The notes beneath the pieces were generated by a model. That model had not been told where the DNA came from, searched no databases, and saw only the letters and a program-made list of their open reading frames with translations. A stretch of 64,000 nucleotides of DNA from Cydia pomonella (taxonomy: Eukaryota; Arthropoda; Insecta; Lepidoptera; Tortricidae), in contig NC_084706.1 in the NCBI RefSeq assembly GCF_033807575.1, positions 26,333,204 to 26,397,203 on the forward strand, given 5' to 3'. Both the position numbers and the translations under genes were made by a program. Below are positions 31,268-43,544 of this stretch, piece after piece; position 1 is the first letter of the stretch, and each line of letters opens with the position of its first letter.

Positions 31268-31671
31268 TTTACTAACATCAGTGGGGCGACACTCCTTTCT
31301 GTCATTCTCGGCTCCGTTCGGCTCAGCATTGCTCCGAGCAATTATTAGGGTTGGCGCAACTTGACGTCCCTTTGCGTGCACGATCACAGATAATTAATAA
31401 CTTGAATTTTGACAACCCTAAATAGCCGAAAGCAATAGTGCCATACATTAGAACGGGATAGGATGATTCGTCCCTGAATCGCTGTCAAACTTCGGTTTTG
31501 TAGGAAGTGTAATTTCCGTGCGTTAGTACTATTATTCTGTGCTAACATGAGAAGTGAAAGCAACGTTATTTGATAAAATAATTGAAAGCATTATTTATTA
31601 GAAGACAGATGTATTTATTGCAACGTTCGATCGCCCCGTACAGCACTAAGATGTAGTTGTGAACAAATTTA
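31268..31671. other. No feature recognised
   Basis: Nothing supported. Confidence 0.35.
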
Positions 31672-31814
31672 TGGCATTATCTATGAAAAGGGACCTTATT
31701 GTCGAAGGCGCTTCCGCCGTTATAAACGATGCTCCGATATAAATACACCGCTGCGCGACGCAGTGCGTCGTCAGCGCCATCGACAATAAGGTCCCTTTTC
31801 ATAGATAATGCCAC
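31672..31814. mobile_element. MITE family H, copy 2
   Basis: Same arms as copy 1 with a few changes (GTCGAAGGCGCTT instead of GTCGATGGCGCTT). No clear duplication at the edges. Confidence 0.8.
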
Positions 31815-31984
31815 ATCTATGTTTGGTTGTTGGTTAGTCATCCGTATCCGATATACGTACGGAGCGAAACACGAATAACCGTAATTGGATCGGAAAATGT
31901 TTTGTGATGCATCATCTTCTGCTTTCTCGTTCGATATACGAATATTCCGACCCGAATACGAGCGTTATCACATCGAATCAGATA

Positions 31985-32100
31985 TCGGATATAGTGTGTG
32001 TTTTTGTTATTAAGATATATTTTATAATATGTATGCTAGTTTTAAGGTATTTACCTATGGGCCCATAGTTGCCTGAAAAATAAAGATTTTCATTTCATTT
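31985..32100 (+). mobile_element. LINE 3' tail
   Basis: Ends TTGCCTGAAAAATAAAGATT with a TTTCA-repeat tail, typical of a LINE 3' end. No coding part. Confidence 0.5.
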
Positions 32101-32324
32101 CATAAATCATTTATTTACTTACAAATATAAGCAATGCCTAATGAAGGAAACGTATAAACTATTAACATATGAAGCCTTTTCACTATTCTAATGCGTTTCT
32201 TTGTCACCTAGAAAGTGTAGGTAAATGCGCTAAGTCATCAACAGAAGTCGTCTAGTCATCACAAAACCATCAATAGTACATTGTGCAACAATTCAATTCA
32301 ATTTCAATTTTTTACACAACTCCG

Positions 32325-32695
32325 GGGGAGTTACATACATTGTTTTTCATCACACTTGCGAAGAAAAAACTAAATTTTAAGCGAAATAATTCTTAAATAC
32401 GGTGATATTTCAAACATTCGTCCGGTCCGCCATATTTTCTTTTCTTCATTATTTGACAGGTGTTAGGTATCGAAGGCCTATTCGGCATTAAGCCACGATT
32501 GAAAATTCTGTAAAAATATTATAAACTCATTTATATCTACATGGTCCGTATGAATAAGTGACATAATAAAACGAGCTCCCTCGGGAGTTAGCGCTTTTTT
32601 TCACAATCCGTAACTCCCGCGTGAAGCGTGAACAATGCATACCTTTGTCCTTCAGTATACCTGCATGAAATAAGATCTTTTTCGAGCAAGTGTGA
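32325..32695. mobile_element. MITE family Q, copy 2
   Basis: See copy 1 at 11500. The left end TTTTCATCACACTTGC is inverted at the right as GCAAGTGTGATGA. Confidence 0.7.
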
Positions 32696-33394
32696 TGATG
32701 ACAATATTTATCAAAACATGAAGTTTTTTAAACAATATTTCCTAACATTAAACTAATTCTACAGATTCCATTCACGTGTTCACGCAATTTACAGATTTCG
32801 GTGTTCACGGTAGGCCCTCTGATAATCAACATAGTTTTCGTATATGCGGCTACTAAGTGTTGCAATCAAAATCACAGATTTATTTAAAAAAATCGGTAAA
32901 CTTTCCAGTTTTCGCGTAACTGCCCGTAACTCGCAAACTAGACGCGACAAAGTGGGACCTTTTACTAAACTTTGTCGCATTTGCACTGCTCTAATGCGTT
33001 TCTTTCCACATTTCTTCACGTACAAAGTGTAAATGTGCAGTCATCAACATAGTTTTCGCTTAATGCGGCCTGTGCCTGACAGAGACGGAGGTATACTTCA
33101 GTTTTTGCTCCCCCCCCCCCTGTATTACAACGACCGTTTATAACGGACTGAGTTCTGCAACTAGAAAGTGTTACCAAAAGACTATAAGTTCAGAATTGCA
33201 TCTAATTTAGAGGACGATGCCTAATATTACAGATATTGTGAATAATTGTTTGCTATCGTATTTTCTCGGAAACTTTCGTATTTGTCATGCTACTTCAGCT
33301 ACTTAGTACTTTTTGTACGGAGACTGACTGAAATACATGTTCGTACATTTCATGCACTACATCTATAACGTGACAATGTATTCATGACAGAAAT
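32696..33394. other. No gene; half of MITE R and a C-run
   Basis: GTGTTCACGGTAGGCCCTCT at 32801-32820 is one end of the MITE complete at 53226. A C-run lies at about 33108-33120. Otherwise nothing. Confidence 0.4.
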
Positions 33395-33407
33395 ATGTAT
33401 AACATTT

Positions 33408-33744
33408 CTTCTTCTTCTTCCTCGCGTTGTCCCGGCATTTTTGCCACGGCTCATGGGAGCCTGGGGTCCGCTTGACAACTAATCCCAAGATTTGGCGTAG
33501 GCACTAGTTTTTACGAAAGCGACTGCCATCTGACCTTTTAACCCAGAGGGTAAACTAGGCCTTGTTGGGATTAGTCCGGTTTCCTCACGATGTTTTTCCT
33601 TCACCGAAAAGTGGTAAATATCAAATGATATTTCGTACATAAGTTCCGAAAAACTCATTGGTACGAGCCGGGGTTTGAACCCGCGACCTCCGGATTGCAA
33701 GTCGCACGCTCTTACCGCTAGGCCACCAGCGCTTCAAAAAAAAA
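33408..33744 (-). mobile_element. SINE2, full-length with 13-bp duplication
   Basis: Minus strand: head GGTGGCCTAGCGGTAAGAGC and GGTTCAAACCC, body, then the tail of GAA repeats at 33408-33420. ATGTATRACATTT flanks the insert at 33395-33407 and 33745-33757. Confidence 0.85.
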
Positions 33745-33869
33745 ATGTATGACATTTAAGTAATAAAAATACGGTAAAAATACATACATTCAATTTTCTT
33801 TTAATTAAGTCCAACCAAAAGTGAGTTTTCACAGGAAATTAGGGATCATCATTCGACGCGACGCGAGAT

Positions 33870-34515
<646 letters not shown>

Positions 34516-34671
34516 GGAAATGTACCTACTATCTCTTATTAAAGGATGTATAATTAATTGTATATCCATAGTTTGGTATATCAGGGCCAGGGTTTTATTT
34601 TACGATGTTCAGAAATTAATAACGCAGTACTCCTTACATCGGTTTATTTAATCCCAAAACACGCTGGAAAT

Positions 34672-34916
34672 TGTAATAGGCAGAGCGCCGGGGTGGAGGG
34701 GTTGAATCACTTAACACAGTATACAGGTTAACAGATGTATTGTCTCTCAGCTTGTCCACTTCAATCTCCCCAATACTTACTATTCTATCATTATATATAA
34801 TTATTGTACGTGACAGAAGAGGAAATCCCTTATCGAGTGGAGGCGCAAGATCTATATTAAATGTGCTGATCACTCAATATGCACTGACGTGCCAATATGA
34901 GTGTCTGCCTATCGCA
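34672..34916 (-). repeat. 3' LTR
   Basis: On the minus strand starts TGCGATAGGCAGACACTC and ends CTCTGCCTATTACA. The ends form an imperfect inverted repeat of about 13 bp. Confidence 0.9.
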
Positions 34917-34954
34917 CCTCCCCTGAAAAGGTAGGGGTTCCCTCCCCTGAAAAG
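34917..34954 (-). promoter_or_regulatory. Polypurine tract, duplicated
   Basis: Minus strand CTTTTCAGGGGAGG lies directly next to the LTR (34917-34930) and again at 34941-34954. Such a purine tract primes plus-strand DNA synthesis. Two copies are uncommon. Confidence 0.75.
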
Positions 34955-37072
34955 AACACTATTGGTAATACAACTTTACTCTATTCTTATGTACTAAATA
35001 ATCTGTATTATTTTTAATTACCTTTAAATTTGAACCTATTATGTCTTTTATTTTACATGGTCCTAAATATAGGTCATTTAATTTATTGTAACATTCATTC
35101 TTAATTAATACTAAATCACCTTAAAATTAACAATGCTTGATTTACAATTTCCTTTTAAAATTAAATTATTTTTAACACAACCATTGCATTTCACAAGTAA
35201 TATTTCACATTTTAAAAGTTACAACATACTTATATCATGTTTTATCCAAGTCCAACTAATCTAAAAGTTCCTCCTCAACAGATGCTGTAGCTGTGATAGG
35301 TAGTTATAAATTATAGCCACAATTATTACCTTCCGTTTGCTAAACTTCTGCTTTTGACCATTTTTACATCGTTTTGCTTAATTCAGTTTTCCCAATAATA
35401 CTCGTACCTCTTCTGGATACCGTTAATCATTCTAGTTCTACCAGCATATCCACTAGTCAGGTAACAGTAATAATCCTTTAAATCATTTCCCGATCGGTAA
35501 GTTCGTTTATAAGTAAAAACTAAATAGTTCCTACATAACCTAGGTAATTCATCATGTCCCGCGCGAAAGACATTAATTAATCAACATTGTAACATCCTTT
35601 TTACTTGTGCTCATTTTAATATAGAACAACTCTACTATATTTAAACTTTTCCACAAAGAGCCATAAATAATCCTAATGTCTACTTTGGGACCTTTCCATA
35701 CCATGATCAAGTCTCGTAACGATACGTCTATGCGTGCCTTCGTTCATGGAGAATCTTGATTCATATAAATTGTAGAGTTCACACAACAGCATTATCAGTA
35801 TCATATTTTAAACTTCTGCACTGTATAACCAAGTCTCGTAACGATACGTCTAAGCGTGCCTTCGTTAATAGAGAATCTTGATTTATGCTAATTGCAGAAT
35901 TTACGTAACAACATCATCAGTGTCATTTTTACCGGGTCGTTCCGAATATTCTATCAAATTATCAATTCTGTATCTTCCTGCGTCCCTTTCATGATATCTA
36001 CTACTCTAGGCTGGGTAAGCTCCAAAGACGTAGTATCATAGTGTCGTGTCCAGTTTATTTGTTTAAGTATAATCCGTTAGAATCCTCAACCAGTAATCCT
36101 TATCTATTTATAATCCGTAAAAAACGAAAACTTGATAATTCCCTTCTAAACAAGTTACATCTATGTGATAACTAGTATTATAATACCAAATATTTACATA
36201 ATCTTCGTTAGACACGAAAAAAAAAACAAATTCATCACATACATATGTCATCCACCTAAATCACGTCCTGACTAACATTGACATTACACTATCCGTCTAA
36301 CGTACAGAAACTACATGATTTCTGCCTACTCGCGAAAAAACCCGTCCTCGACCTTGCTGACTCGCACTAATCGCACCGCGATTATAGTTTGAGTGTGCAG
36401 AAACAAATTCGATACAATCATTTTTAGAATGCAAAGAAAGAGGCATCTCTAAATAAACATCGGTAATTTTCGATACTCGTACCGTATCCGACCTTAATAA
36501 ATTAAAAATCCCCGATTTGCTAATCGCCGAGAATATCCGCTCACCTCAACATCAAAATCCACAGCTGCAACTTCTTTTCCTTACAATATTGCTCTACTAA
36601 GGACTCCAACTTTTAACACTTGGCCCCCCTAATAACTTATCTAGACTACTCATTAAACAAAATAAACACATATATAACACATGAATATTAAAAAAAAAAC
36701 TAATCATAAACATATCACCTAAACATTTTCACGAAGAATCGCTATCCGTACCGCTTGACACTCCAGCACCCGGCAGCAATGCGTAACCAGACGCGTAGCC
36801 GACGACATCCCGAACCTCCGACAAATCCAAACCCGCCGAAGCCAATGAAGCAATACTGATATTGGCAGCGGTTACCATAACATTGTCCTTCCTTTATCAT
36901 TATGATTTCATTCTCCGTTTCAGACCACCCATCTTGGTACGTTGATTACCCAAATTAACAAAACAATAAATCACTGGGTAAGCTCGACGCCGCCGACTCG
37001 TCCTCAAAGTCCTCTTCGTTGTCGTCGTCCATGATGATTTTATATCCGCAGTATCCTCACACAGAATTCGTG
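34955..37072 (-). other. LTR element interior, non-coding
   Basis: AT-rich. 35708-35829 and 35831-35952 are diverged tandem copies (shared AAGTCTCGTAACGATACGTC and GCGTGCCTTCGTT). Only a 25-codon acidic frame at 36955-37032 stands near the 5' end. Confidence 0.7.
36955..37032 (-). CDS. Short acidic reading frame after the PBS
   Basis: ATG at 37032; 25 codons beginning MDDDNEEDFEDESAAS, then a stop. About 40 bp downstream of the primer-binding site, where a gag start would lie. It may be a remnant or chance; no domain. Confidence 0.25.
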   Translation of the reverse strand: MDDDNEEDFEDESAASSLPSDLLFC

Positions 37073-37085
37073 TCCACGGTCGCCA
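37073..37085 (-). promoter_or_regulatory. Primer-binding site, tRNA-Arg type
   Basis: Minus-strand TGGCGACCGTG directly follows the 5' LTR. It matches 11 bases of the complement of an insect tRNA-Arg 3' end as I remember it. The 412/mdg1 group of Drosophila uses this primer type. Confidence 0.7.
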
Positions 37086-37330
37086 TGTAATAGGCAGAGC
37101 GCCGGGGTGGAGGGGTTGAATCACTTAACACAGTATACAGGTTAACAGATGTATTGTCTCTCAGCTTGTCCACTTCAATCTCCCCAATACTTACTATTCT
37201 ATCATTATATATAATTATTGTACGTGACAGAAGAGGAAATCCCTTATCGAGTGGAGGCGCAAGATCTATATTAAATGTGCTGATCACTCAATATGCACTG
37301 ACGTGCCAATATGAGTGTCTGCCTATCGCA
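37086..37330 (-). repeat. 5' LTR
   Basis: No difference from the 3' LTR noticed across 245 bp, which implies a recent insertion. Confidence 0.9.
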
Positions 37331-37639
37331 AAATAAATTCATACAGGTCATTCCTGTAACTGTAACCTGTGCCGTTCATGCGATTTTCCCATACAATGTA
37401 TGAAAATGTTTTTTTTTTTTTTCAATCGCGTATACTACTGCCGTATTATCATTATTTCTCAATAAAATCTCGATGCGAACAAACTAATAAAAAAAATTTA
37501 AATTACCAATTTTTTCCAAAGCAATTTGTATGAGAATTTCAGTTGCAAGTCGGCACGGGTTCCTGACACGAATGTCCGGAAAAATGTTTTCAGGGTATTT
37601 TGGGGCAGTATTATTATATTTAAGGGGTATGCGTCGTTA

Positions 37640-37914
37640 GCTATATGTGAGATCCTATAATTGATTGGTTGGGCCACCTTGAGAGAATGGACGAAGATCG
37701 GAACGTAAAAAGAGCGTACCTGGGTCGCCTAGCAGGAGGACGTCCTGTCGGACGCCCTAGGTATAGCTGCAGCGACGTGGTGGAGGCGGATCTGCGCGAG
37801 CTTCGAGTCGACAATTGGCGAGAGGTCGCACAGGACCGAGAAAAGTGGCGCTGTCTTGTGTCGGAGGCCAAGTCTCATTTTGGGTCGCTGAGCCAACGGA
37901 GTAAGTAAGTAAGT
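37640..37914 (+). pseudogene. LINE RT C-terminal remnant with (AGTA)n tail
   Basis: LGHLERMDEDRNVKRAYLG-type start (37669), then GRPVGRPRYSCSDVVEADL and DREKWRCLVSEAKSHFGSL to a stop. Same family as 17718 and 19896. Tail AGTAAGTAAGTAAGTA. No RT core. Confidence 0.8.
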
Positions 37915-38009
37915 ATAATTGGCTCTATGTCACTATTTATGTCGTTATTAGCATAGTTAAAGCTGTCGGTTCTCCATGTCAAAAAAAAAACAACGGGTTG
38001 CACTCCGGG

Positions 38010-38430
38010 AGTGCCGGCAGAAGTGAAAACTTGAATATTAACGTTGCGCATTTTTAATATTTTGGAATGTTTAGGGAAGAATTTAGCACGAATTGCTTTA
38101 ATTATCAGTGTAAAAGCACTATCATTTATGCGGTAAAATACAATATTCATTCGGTAACGTGTCCGTCTTACGAATTTTCAATCTTACGAATCTGTCGGTC
38201 ACGTGACCTATTTTGGAATGGTTAGGGAATATTTTAGCACGAATTGCTTTAATTATCAATGTAAAAGTACTATCATTTATGTGGTAAAATACAATATTCA
38301 TTCGGTAACGTGTCCGTCTTACGAATTTTCAATCTGACGAATCTGTCGGTCACGTGACCTGTCGCGAGCTTAACATTTTTTCCCCATCACAAAAAGTGCA
38401 CAGCGCCGCTAAAGAAGTTTTCACTTCAAA
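38010..38430. mobile_element. Element with 151-bp tandem duplication
   Basis: AGAAGTGAAAACTT at 38019 and AAGTTTTCACTTC at 38415 are inverted. Between them are two tandem units, 38060-38210 and 38211-38361, about 95 percent alike. Each ends in GGTCACGTGACC, a palindrome with an E-box. Confidence 0.7.
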
Positions 38431-38784
38431 AAAAAAATTAAAACGCAAAATAAGGGACACTAATCAGGTCCCAACATTGTCTGTCATGAGTTTACAGTAG
38501 TATGTATACAGCTGATATACTTGATATACTCGAGGCACTACCTCATACAATGCAAGTGAAGAGGCAAGTAGCCGGTCGAGTAGCCAAGTACTTGCTGCAA
38601 CAATGCGTTCGTTGACAAAGGGAGCTGCGGGCTCGTTACCTTGTGGCATATTCGAAATTTAAAAAACTGATCTAGATTTTATATTACTGCATTCTCACTC
38701 GTACATACATATACTTATGTATTAAGCAACCAGTGTCATGAAAATAGGACATTTATTTTGAATTTCGAGTTTCCGATAAAAGGA
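38431..38784. other. No feature recognised
   Basis: Nothing supported. Confidence 0.35.
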
Positions 38785-39115
38785 CCCATTTTCTTTTTTT
38801 TTATGGTAGAGGAGGCAAATGAGCAGACGGATCACCTGATGGTAAGCGATTACCGCCGCCCATGGACACCTGCAACACCAGATGGGTTGTAAGTGCGCTG
38901 CGGGCCTTTAAGATGGGAGTACGCTCTTTTCTTGAAGGTTTGAAGGTCGTATCGATCCGGAAATACCGCAGGCGACAGTTCATTCCACAGTTTAGCTGTG
39001 CGAGGCAGAAAGTTCCTGGAGAAACGCACAGTTGAGGACTGCCAACCATCTAAGTGGTGAGGATGGAAATGTTGTCGCGTAGGGCGATGGCGAATGGGGG
39101 ATGGATTTTCTTTGA
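38785..39115 (-). pseudogene. LINE 3' end: RT C-terminus plus tail
   Basis: The minus strand encodes TVRFSRNFLPRTAKLWNEL and FPDRYDLQTFKKRAYSHLKG, the standard closing segment of jockey/CR1-like polymerases. A short 3' untranslated part (GTTGCAGGTGTCCATGGGCG, CTTACCATCAGGTGATCCGT) and an A-run follow. 5' truncated. Its 3' part resembles the end of family C. Confidence 0.8.
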
Positions 39116-39356
39116 TAAACCTGAGTTTGTGGGCAGTTATGACTAAAAGAATGTCCTAAAAAAATCTCGGCTTTTAGAAACAGTTTTTTTTGAAAGTAGA
39201 AATCAAGTTAGAGACGAGCTCGCAAACGATTATAAAAGGTTTGGTGTAATGTTAAAATAATTATTATTTTATAGGTTACGAAGATAAATTGGCAAAATGA
39301 GATCTCTACATAAATTTAGTTTTATCATGTCCTTCCGTCGGTTAGGTGGCATCTCT
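39116..39356. other. No feature recognised
   Basis: Nothing supported. Confidence 0.3.
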
Positions 39357-39597
39357 CATGGCTCCTCTACACGATAAGCCATCATAGTGGCCCATTAAGG
39401 TGGGCATGTAGAGAGGGTAGTGGTGTCGCAGTGGGATGGCGATGAGATTATTGGCCACGTTGTCAGCGATGGTGCGTACATCATGGCCCGTTCTATAGTG
39501 CGTGCTCTCAACCATCGCATGGCCATCTCGCTGGTCCAGCGCTGGGCCATCTTGTAGAGGAAACATAACCATCCCATGGCCATCTCGCTGAGGAGCC
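39357..39597. mobile_element. Family F element
   Basis: Begins TGGCTCCTCTACACGATAAG and ends GAGGAGCCATAA. The interior shares CTCGCTGGTCCAGCGCTGGG with 19277-19416. Arms degraded. Confidence 0.65.
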
Positions 39598-40328
39598 ATA
39601 AAGCAGTAATAATGTTAGAAACTAGGTATTGTGGGAACTATCCAAATCTTTATCTCATTCAAATGGAGTTTGACTCTTTTCTTCTAACTTCTTCAGCCTT
39701 ATTTTGTGTAAAAAGTACATAAACGTTCAAAAATCCGTTCCGTTCCAATGATTTATAACTTATAACTCAAGATAGGTTATTGGCGTTCCAAAATTGAAGC
39801 GCTTATTTCCTTGTGATGTGACAAATTGTACATGTTGCCTTTAGTCGAGCCTAGGCAAGCGAGAAATGTACACGTACTAACCAGCTCCGTTCACCGAAAG
39901 AAAGAGACACGCTTATGTTTAACAACGAATATGACGAAGATGAATGGAATGCGAAAATTAATCAAAAATAACAGATTTCTTCGCAGGTATAGAATTAAAC
40001 ATGGAAGTATTTTTTGTGCTCCTTATGTATGAGTATAACCTATCAGTTATATAGGTAATATAATTGTTCCGTTCTAAATTCGGTATGTTTTTATCATGTA
40101 CGTAGTCGAAAATAAATCCCACCTCCGTGCAAAACATGACGCAATGTAAAAATCAGGTCAATGTTTTTCAGCACGCTATTAATCCTTGTAAATCAGGAGT
40201 GGTCTGGTTTTGTCCAGTAAATTGACTAACCATATGTAAACCTTATTGCAATGACATAGAAACTATTTATAGTCAGTTAAGTGTCGAGTTGCTGTTAGTA
40301 TTGCACTAAATCAGTTAGCCATGAAATG
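39598..40328. other. No feature recognised
   Basis: Nothing supported. Confidence 0.4.
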
Positions 40329-40595
40329 AGTGTCCGAACAAAGTATCGGTTTCGGCATAAAATTAAAAATCATGTTTTGATTTCGACCGAAGGTTCGGCT
40401 TCGGCCAAAAAACTGCCGAACGTTTAGGCCGCCCCGAAACTTGCTAATTTATATTTTCGGTAGTATCGGTTTGCGGCAGATTTCGGCATAAAAATCATGT
40501 TTAGGCCAAAGGTTAGGTTTTTCCCGAAACTAGAGAAAAACCGAACCCTCTCTTTCGGTTCCGGCAAAAATTCCAGTTTCGGTCAGACGCTACTT
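40329..40595. mobile_element. hAT-like repeat with TTTCGGC motifs, copy 1
   Basis: Starts GTGTCCGAACAAAG and ends TTTCGGTCAGACGC, a degraded inverted pair. Inside are many CGAAAC/TTTCGGC repeats, as in the better copy at 47111. Confidence 0.55.
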
Positions 40596-41574
40596 TAAAT
40601 CTGCCTCTTGCCAATTTGAAGTTAATAGAAGCGAAGTATTTCGTTTGATCATTGATTTATACATAATATTTTATACATTTAATCGATTGAACCAATAGGT
40701 GTCATGGCATCGTAAATAGAGGTAATATTATTACCGACTCGTTTTTATCGGTCGAATTGACTTAGCAAGTTTAACGTATCCGATGACAATGCAATAATAG
40801 TTCCGTTAGCAAATAACATTGAAATACGTATTGTAATACGTATGTACAGTTAAATTCAATTTACGATACTTCGCTATATGAGCCAGCGTATTTTTAGGTA
40901 GTAACCTATTGATTGTAGAACTTGTAGATTGCTGTAGAAATGTTTGTTTGCTTGCTATCCAAGAAACTCGTGACCGATCTATATGTCACAGTGTGATTAT
41001 TCTACTTTTTGCGTCTTTCCTGTAGACATCGCAAATGGAACCTAAAACTAATTTTATTCGGTACCCTTACAGGCGGGATACATTTTTTCAGTACTTAAGA
41101 CTCAAATAAGAAAAACGGGATATCGATGTATACCAGACGAGTGGGCCAATTTTTGAATTTGAACCGCCCGATTTCGCGTATTTCATTCAATAATATCTCC
41201 ACTACTTGGAATTTAAATTCTACTAATATAATTGAAAACGAGTGATCAATACCACTAGATTCCCAATGTCTATCACTCGTATTTCAAAAATAGCATTTCG
41301 CCGTTTTCCACAGTTTTCGACTGACGAAATCGAGCGTTCGAAATTCAAAAATCGGTCGCCAGAGTCGTTAAATTTGATAGTACTGCCCACAGAAGTAACC
41401 TTTCACTAAAATTTGTTTGGCCCAGGTATTTTCTCTCTCTTTTTGTAAAGTTATTAACTTCTTTTTATGCTTACTCTACAAACGCATAGACAAAATAGTT
41501 TATAAGTACCTTTTTCGACATTTAGGCCAAAAAGTAAAAGGAACAATTCCCAAGTTCCCTTTAACACAAAAAGG
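40596..41574. other. No feature recognised
   Basis: AT-rich; nothing supported. Confidence 0.4.
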
Positions 41575-41700
41575 TTACGAATATTTCTGTCCCATATCTA
41601 AATTATTTTTCTCCACTTCGCACGATCTTTGGCAGCCTGTCTTTTGAGACGTCTGGTGCCAATGGGAATATCCCGTCTAACAGGTTCGGGGAAAGATATC
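41575..41700 (-). pseudogene. Probable LINE C-terminal remnant
   Basis: Minus strand reads RRLKRQAAKDRAKWRKII then a stop, a pattern (DRAKWR) seen at the ends of LINE polymerases. Very short. Confidence 0.45.
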
Positions 41701-41937
41701 TTCACAAATACCCACTGTTTTGACATATGACTAGTATAATCTGAACTGCGATAACACGTAGTTATTACCGATGCAGGGTTGCTGATATATTTGGCAGGTT
41801 ACAAAATATATTTTGAATTTAGCGTCGCGGATTGTGCCGTGAATATCCAGGATTGCCAATTCACCAAACTTGAAGGACGCCCAGACTATCTTACAGACCA
41901 GTATATCCTGAACTTTGATTATTAGTACATAGTTTTT

Positions 41938-42057
41938 CTTCCTCGCATTGTCCCGGCATTTTGCCACGGCTTATTCCCATAAGCCTGAGGTCCGCTTGGC
42001 AACTAATCTCAAGATTTGGCGTAGGCACTAGTTTTTACGAAAGCGACTGCCACCTGA
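41938..42057 (-). mobile_element. SINE2 3' fragment
   Basis: Shares CGCGTTGTCCCGGCATTTTG-type tail and AAGATTTGGCGTAGGCACTA with 33408. Cut where MITE U begins. Confidence 0.65.
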
Positions 42058-42061
42058 CGGG

Positions 42062-42204
42062 CGTGACGTCTGTAAATATTGATAACCTAAAGTGCCAAAA
42101 ATATATATACACGACTTTATTGCCCATATATCTTAATATACCTTAGGTAGTGTATACATATTTTTGGCTCACTTGTCGTATTGATATTTTCAGACGTGAC
42201 TGTA
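42062..42204. mobile_element. MITE U, foldback
   Basis: CGTGACGTCTGTAAATATTG at the left and ATATTTTCAGACGTGACTGT at the right are inverted, arms about 52 bp, with GCCAAAAATATATATACAC facing GTGTATACATATTTTTGGC. Confidence 0.75.
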
Positions 42205-43003
42205 CAACAGATATTAGCGAAAGTTTTAAGATAGATGGTTTGGTTTCGCGCAACTGACCCTTATACTAGATAGCGTTATGATTATGACCGTATTCGTGAA
42301 GCGTAGTCGCAGGCGCAGGCAGGGGTCAACAACCGCTGACATCACTTAAGTATGCAGATAAACTTATAGCGGGCGTTTCGTGAAGTTATTTCTATTTAGA
42401 ATACATTTCGTGATATAAACACACTTATATTATGTGTGTTGCTCACATCACATTAATATAACACTACAGCCTAAGCCTGTTGATTATATTTAATACATAA
42501 TTTCACTTTGAGAAATGCAAGAATAAAATATTCAGTTTCTTTAAATAGACATGTTATTCCGAGAAACGTACTCGAAAGGATAAAAAGGTCGACGTGAATG
42601 TTACATTCTTATACGCTTGGGAATAAAAAAGATATGTATCACCGGCCATATTTTAAACTGACAATTAGAACCTTATTGCAAAGACTTAAGGTCGTTACGG
42701 ACGGTTACAGTTAACGGTTCAATTTGTAATTGTTATTGGTCATTGCATTAACGTTTCGGCCAACACTGCTGTCAGTACTATCGTTCGTAGATGTAACGTC
42801 GTATCTATCAATTTCCTTGATAAAAATAAAATTTGTGTTATAAAAAATTAGTGACGGAATAAACGTTATTTATCATCGTGGCAGTAATGCGGCGGTGAAC
42901 GCATTTCATAAAGAACATAGCCAGATAGATACTCATTCTGTGTCTGTCAAGGAAATGACAGATATTACGTCCGCATCAAGACCGATCAATCAATCAATTT
43001 TTC
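42205..43003. other. No feature recognised
   Basis: CAGGGGTCAACAACC at 42318 may be a solitary hAT-like end. Nothing else. Confidence 0.35.
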
Positions 43004-43279
43004 GTGTTATGGCTCCATCAAGGTGTTGATGATTCTGCCAATGTTCCTCGTTCATATGAATCTTATCATATTATGGCTCCTCATTATGGCCCAGCGCTGG
43101 ATAAGCGAGATGACCATGAGATGGTTATGGCTCCTCTACACGATGGTCCAGCGCTGGACTAGAACGCCATCCCATTGCCATCCCGCCGTGCTATAAGCCA
43201 TCCGGCACTACTATCCTCTCTACACGCTGGCCAATCTTAGTGGGCCAGTATGATGGGCCATCGTGTAGAGGAGCCATTA
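43004..43279. mobile_element. Family F elements, nested or joined
   Basis: A good copy at 43127-43279 starts ATGGCTCCTCTACACGATGG and ends CCATCGTGTAGAGGAGCCAT. Upstream, 43080-43126 repeats TGGCTCC and CCAGCGCTGG sequence, a second partial unit. Confidence 0.7.
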
Positions 43280-43401
43280 CGATCAATCAAGACCGCAATA
43301 GTCATGTCACAATGTATTCGACGATGTATGCGGCTACTCTAGTTGTCAAAAGTTGAAGTTTGACAGTTTGATATAACAGCGCCAAAAACTCGATACGTAA
43401 C

Positions 43402-43544
43402 GGCTCCTCTACTCGATGGCCCAGCGTAGGCCAGTCCAAGGGACGCATTTATGCGTTAGAGGGAGCAAGTGATATTGCTATCTCATTTCACCGCATAGCT
43501 GCGTCCCTTAGACTGGCCTATGCTGGGCCATCGTGTAGAGGAGC
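43402..43544. mobile_element. Family F MITE with 46-bp arms
   Basis: GGCTCCTCTACTCGATGGCC to AAGGGACGCA on the left, inverted on the right. A half copy sits at 20510. Confidence 0.8.

Larger units (their letters stand above)
34672..37330 (-). mobile_element. Non-autonomous LTR retrotransposon, structurally complete
   Basis: 2659 bp. Two LTRs of 245 bp (34672-34916 and 37086-37330) look identical by eye. Both read TG...CA. AAAT precedes the element (34668-34671) and follows it (37331-37334), a 4-bp target duplication. On the minus strand the primer-binding site follows the 5' LTR at once and a purine tract adjoins the 3' LTR. The 2169-bp interior has no protease, RT, RNase H or integrase motif in any frame. 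It is therefore probably a recently mobile element moved by another element's enzymes. Confidence 0.9.

Noticed and set aside
35000..37000. Degraded gag-pol in the LTR element
   Set aside because: No protease, RT, RNase H or integrase motif found in six frames; stops are dense throughout.
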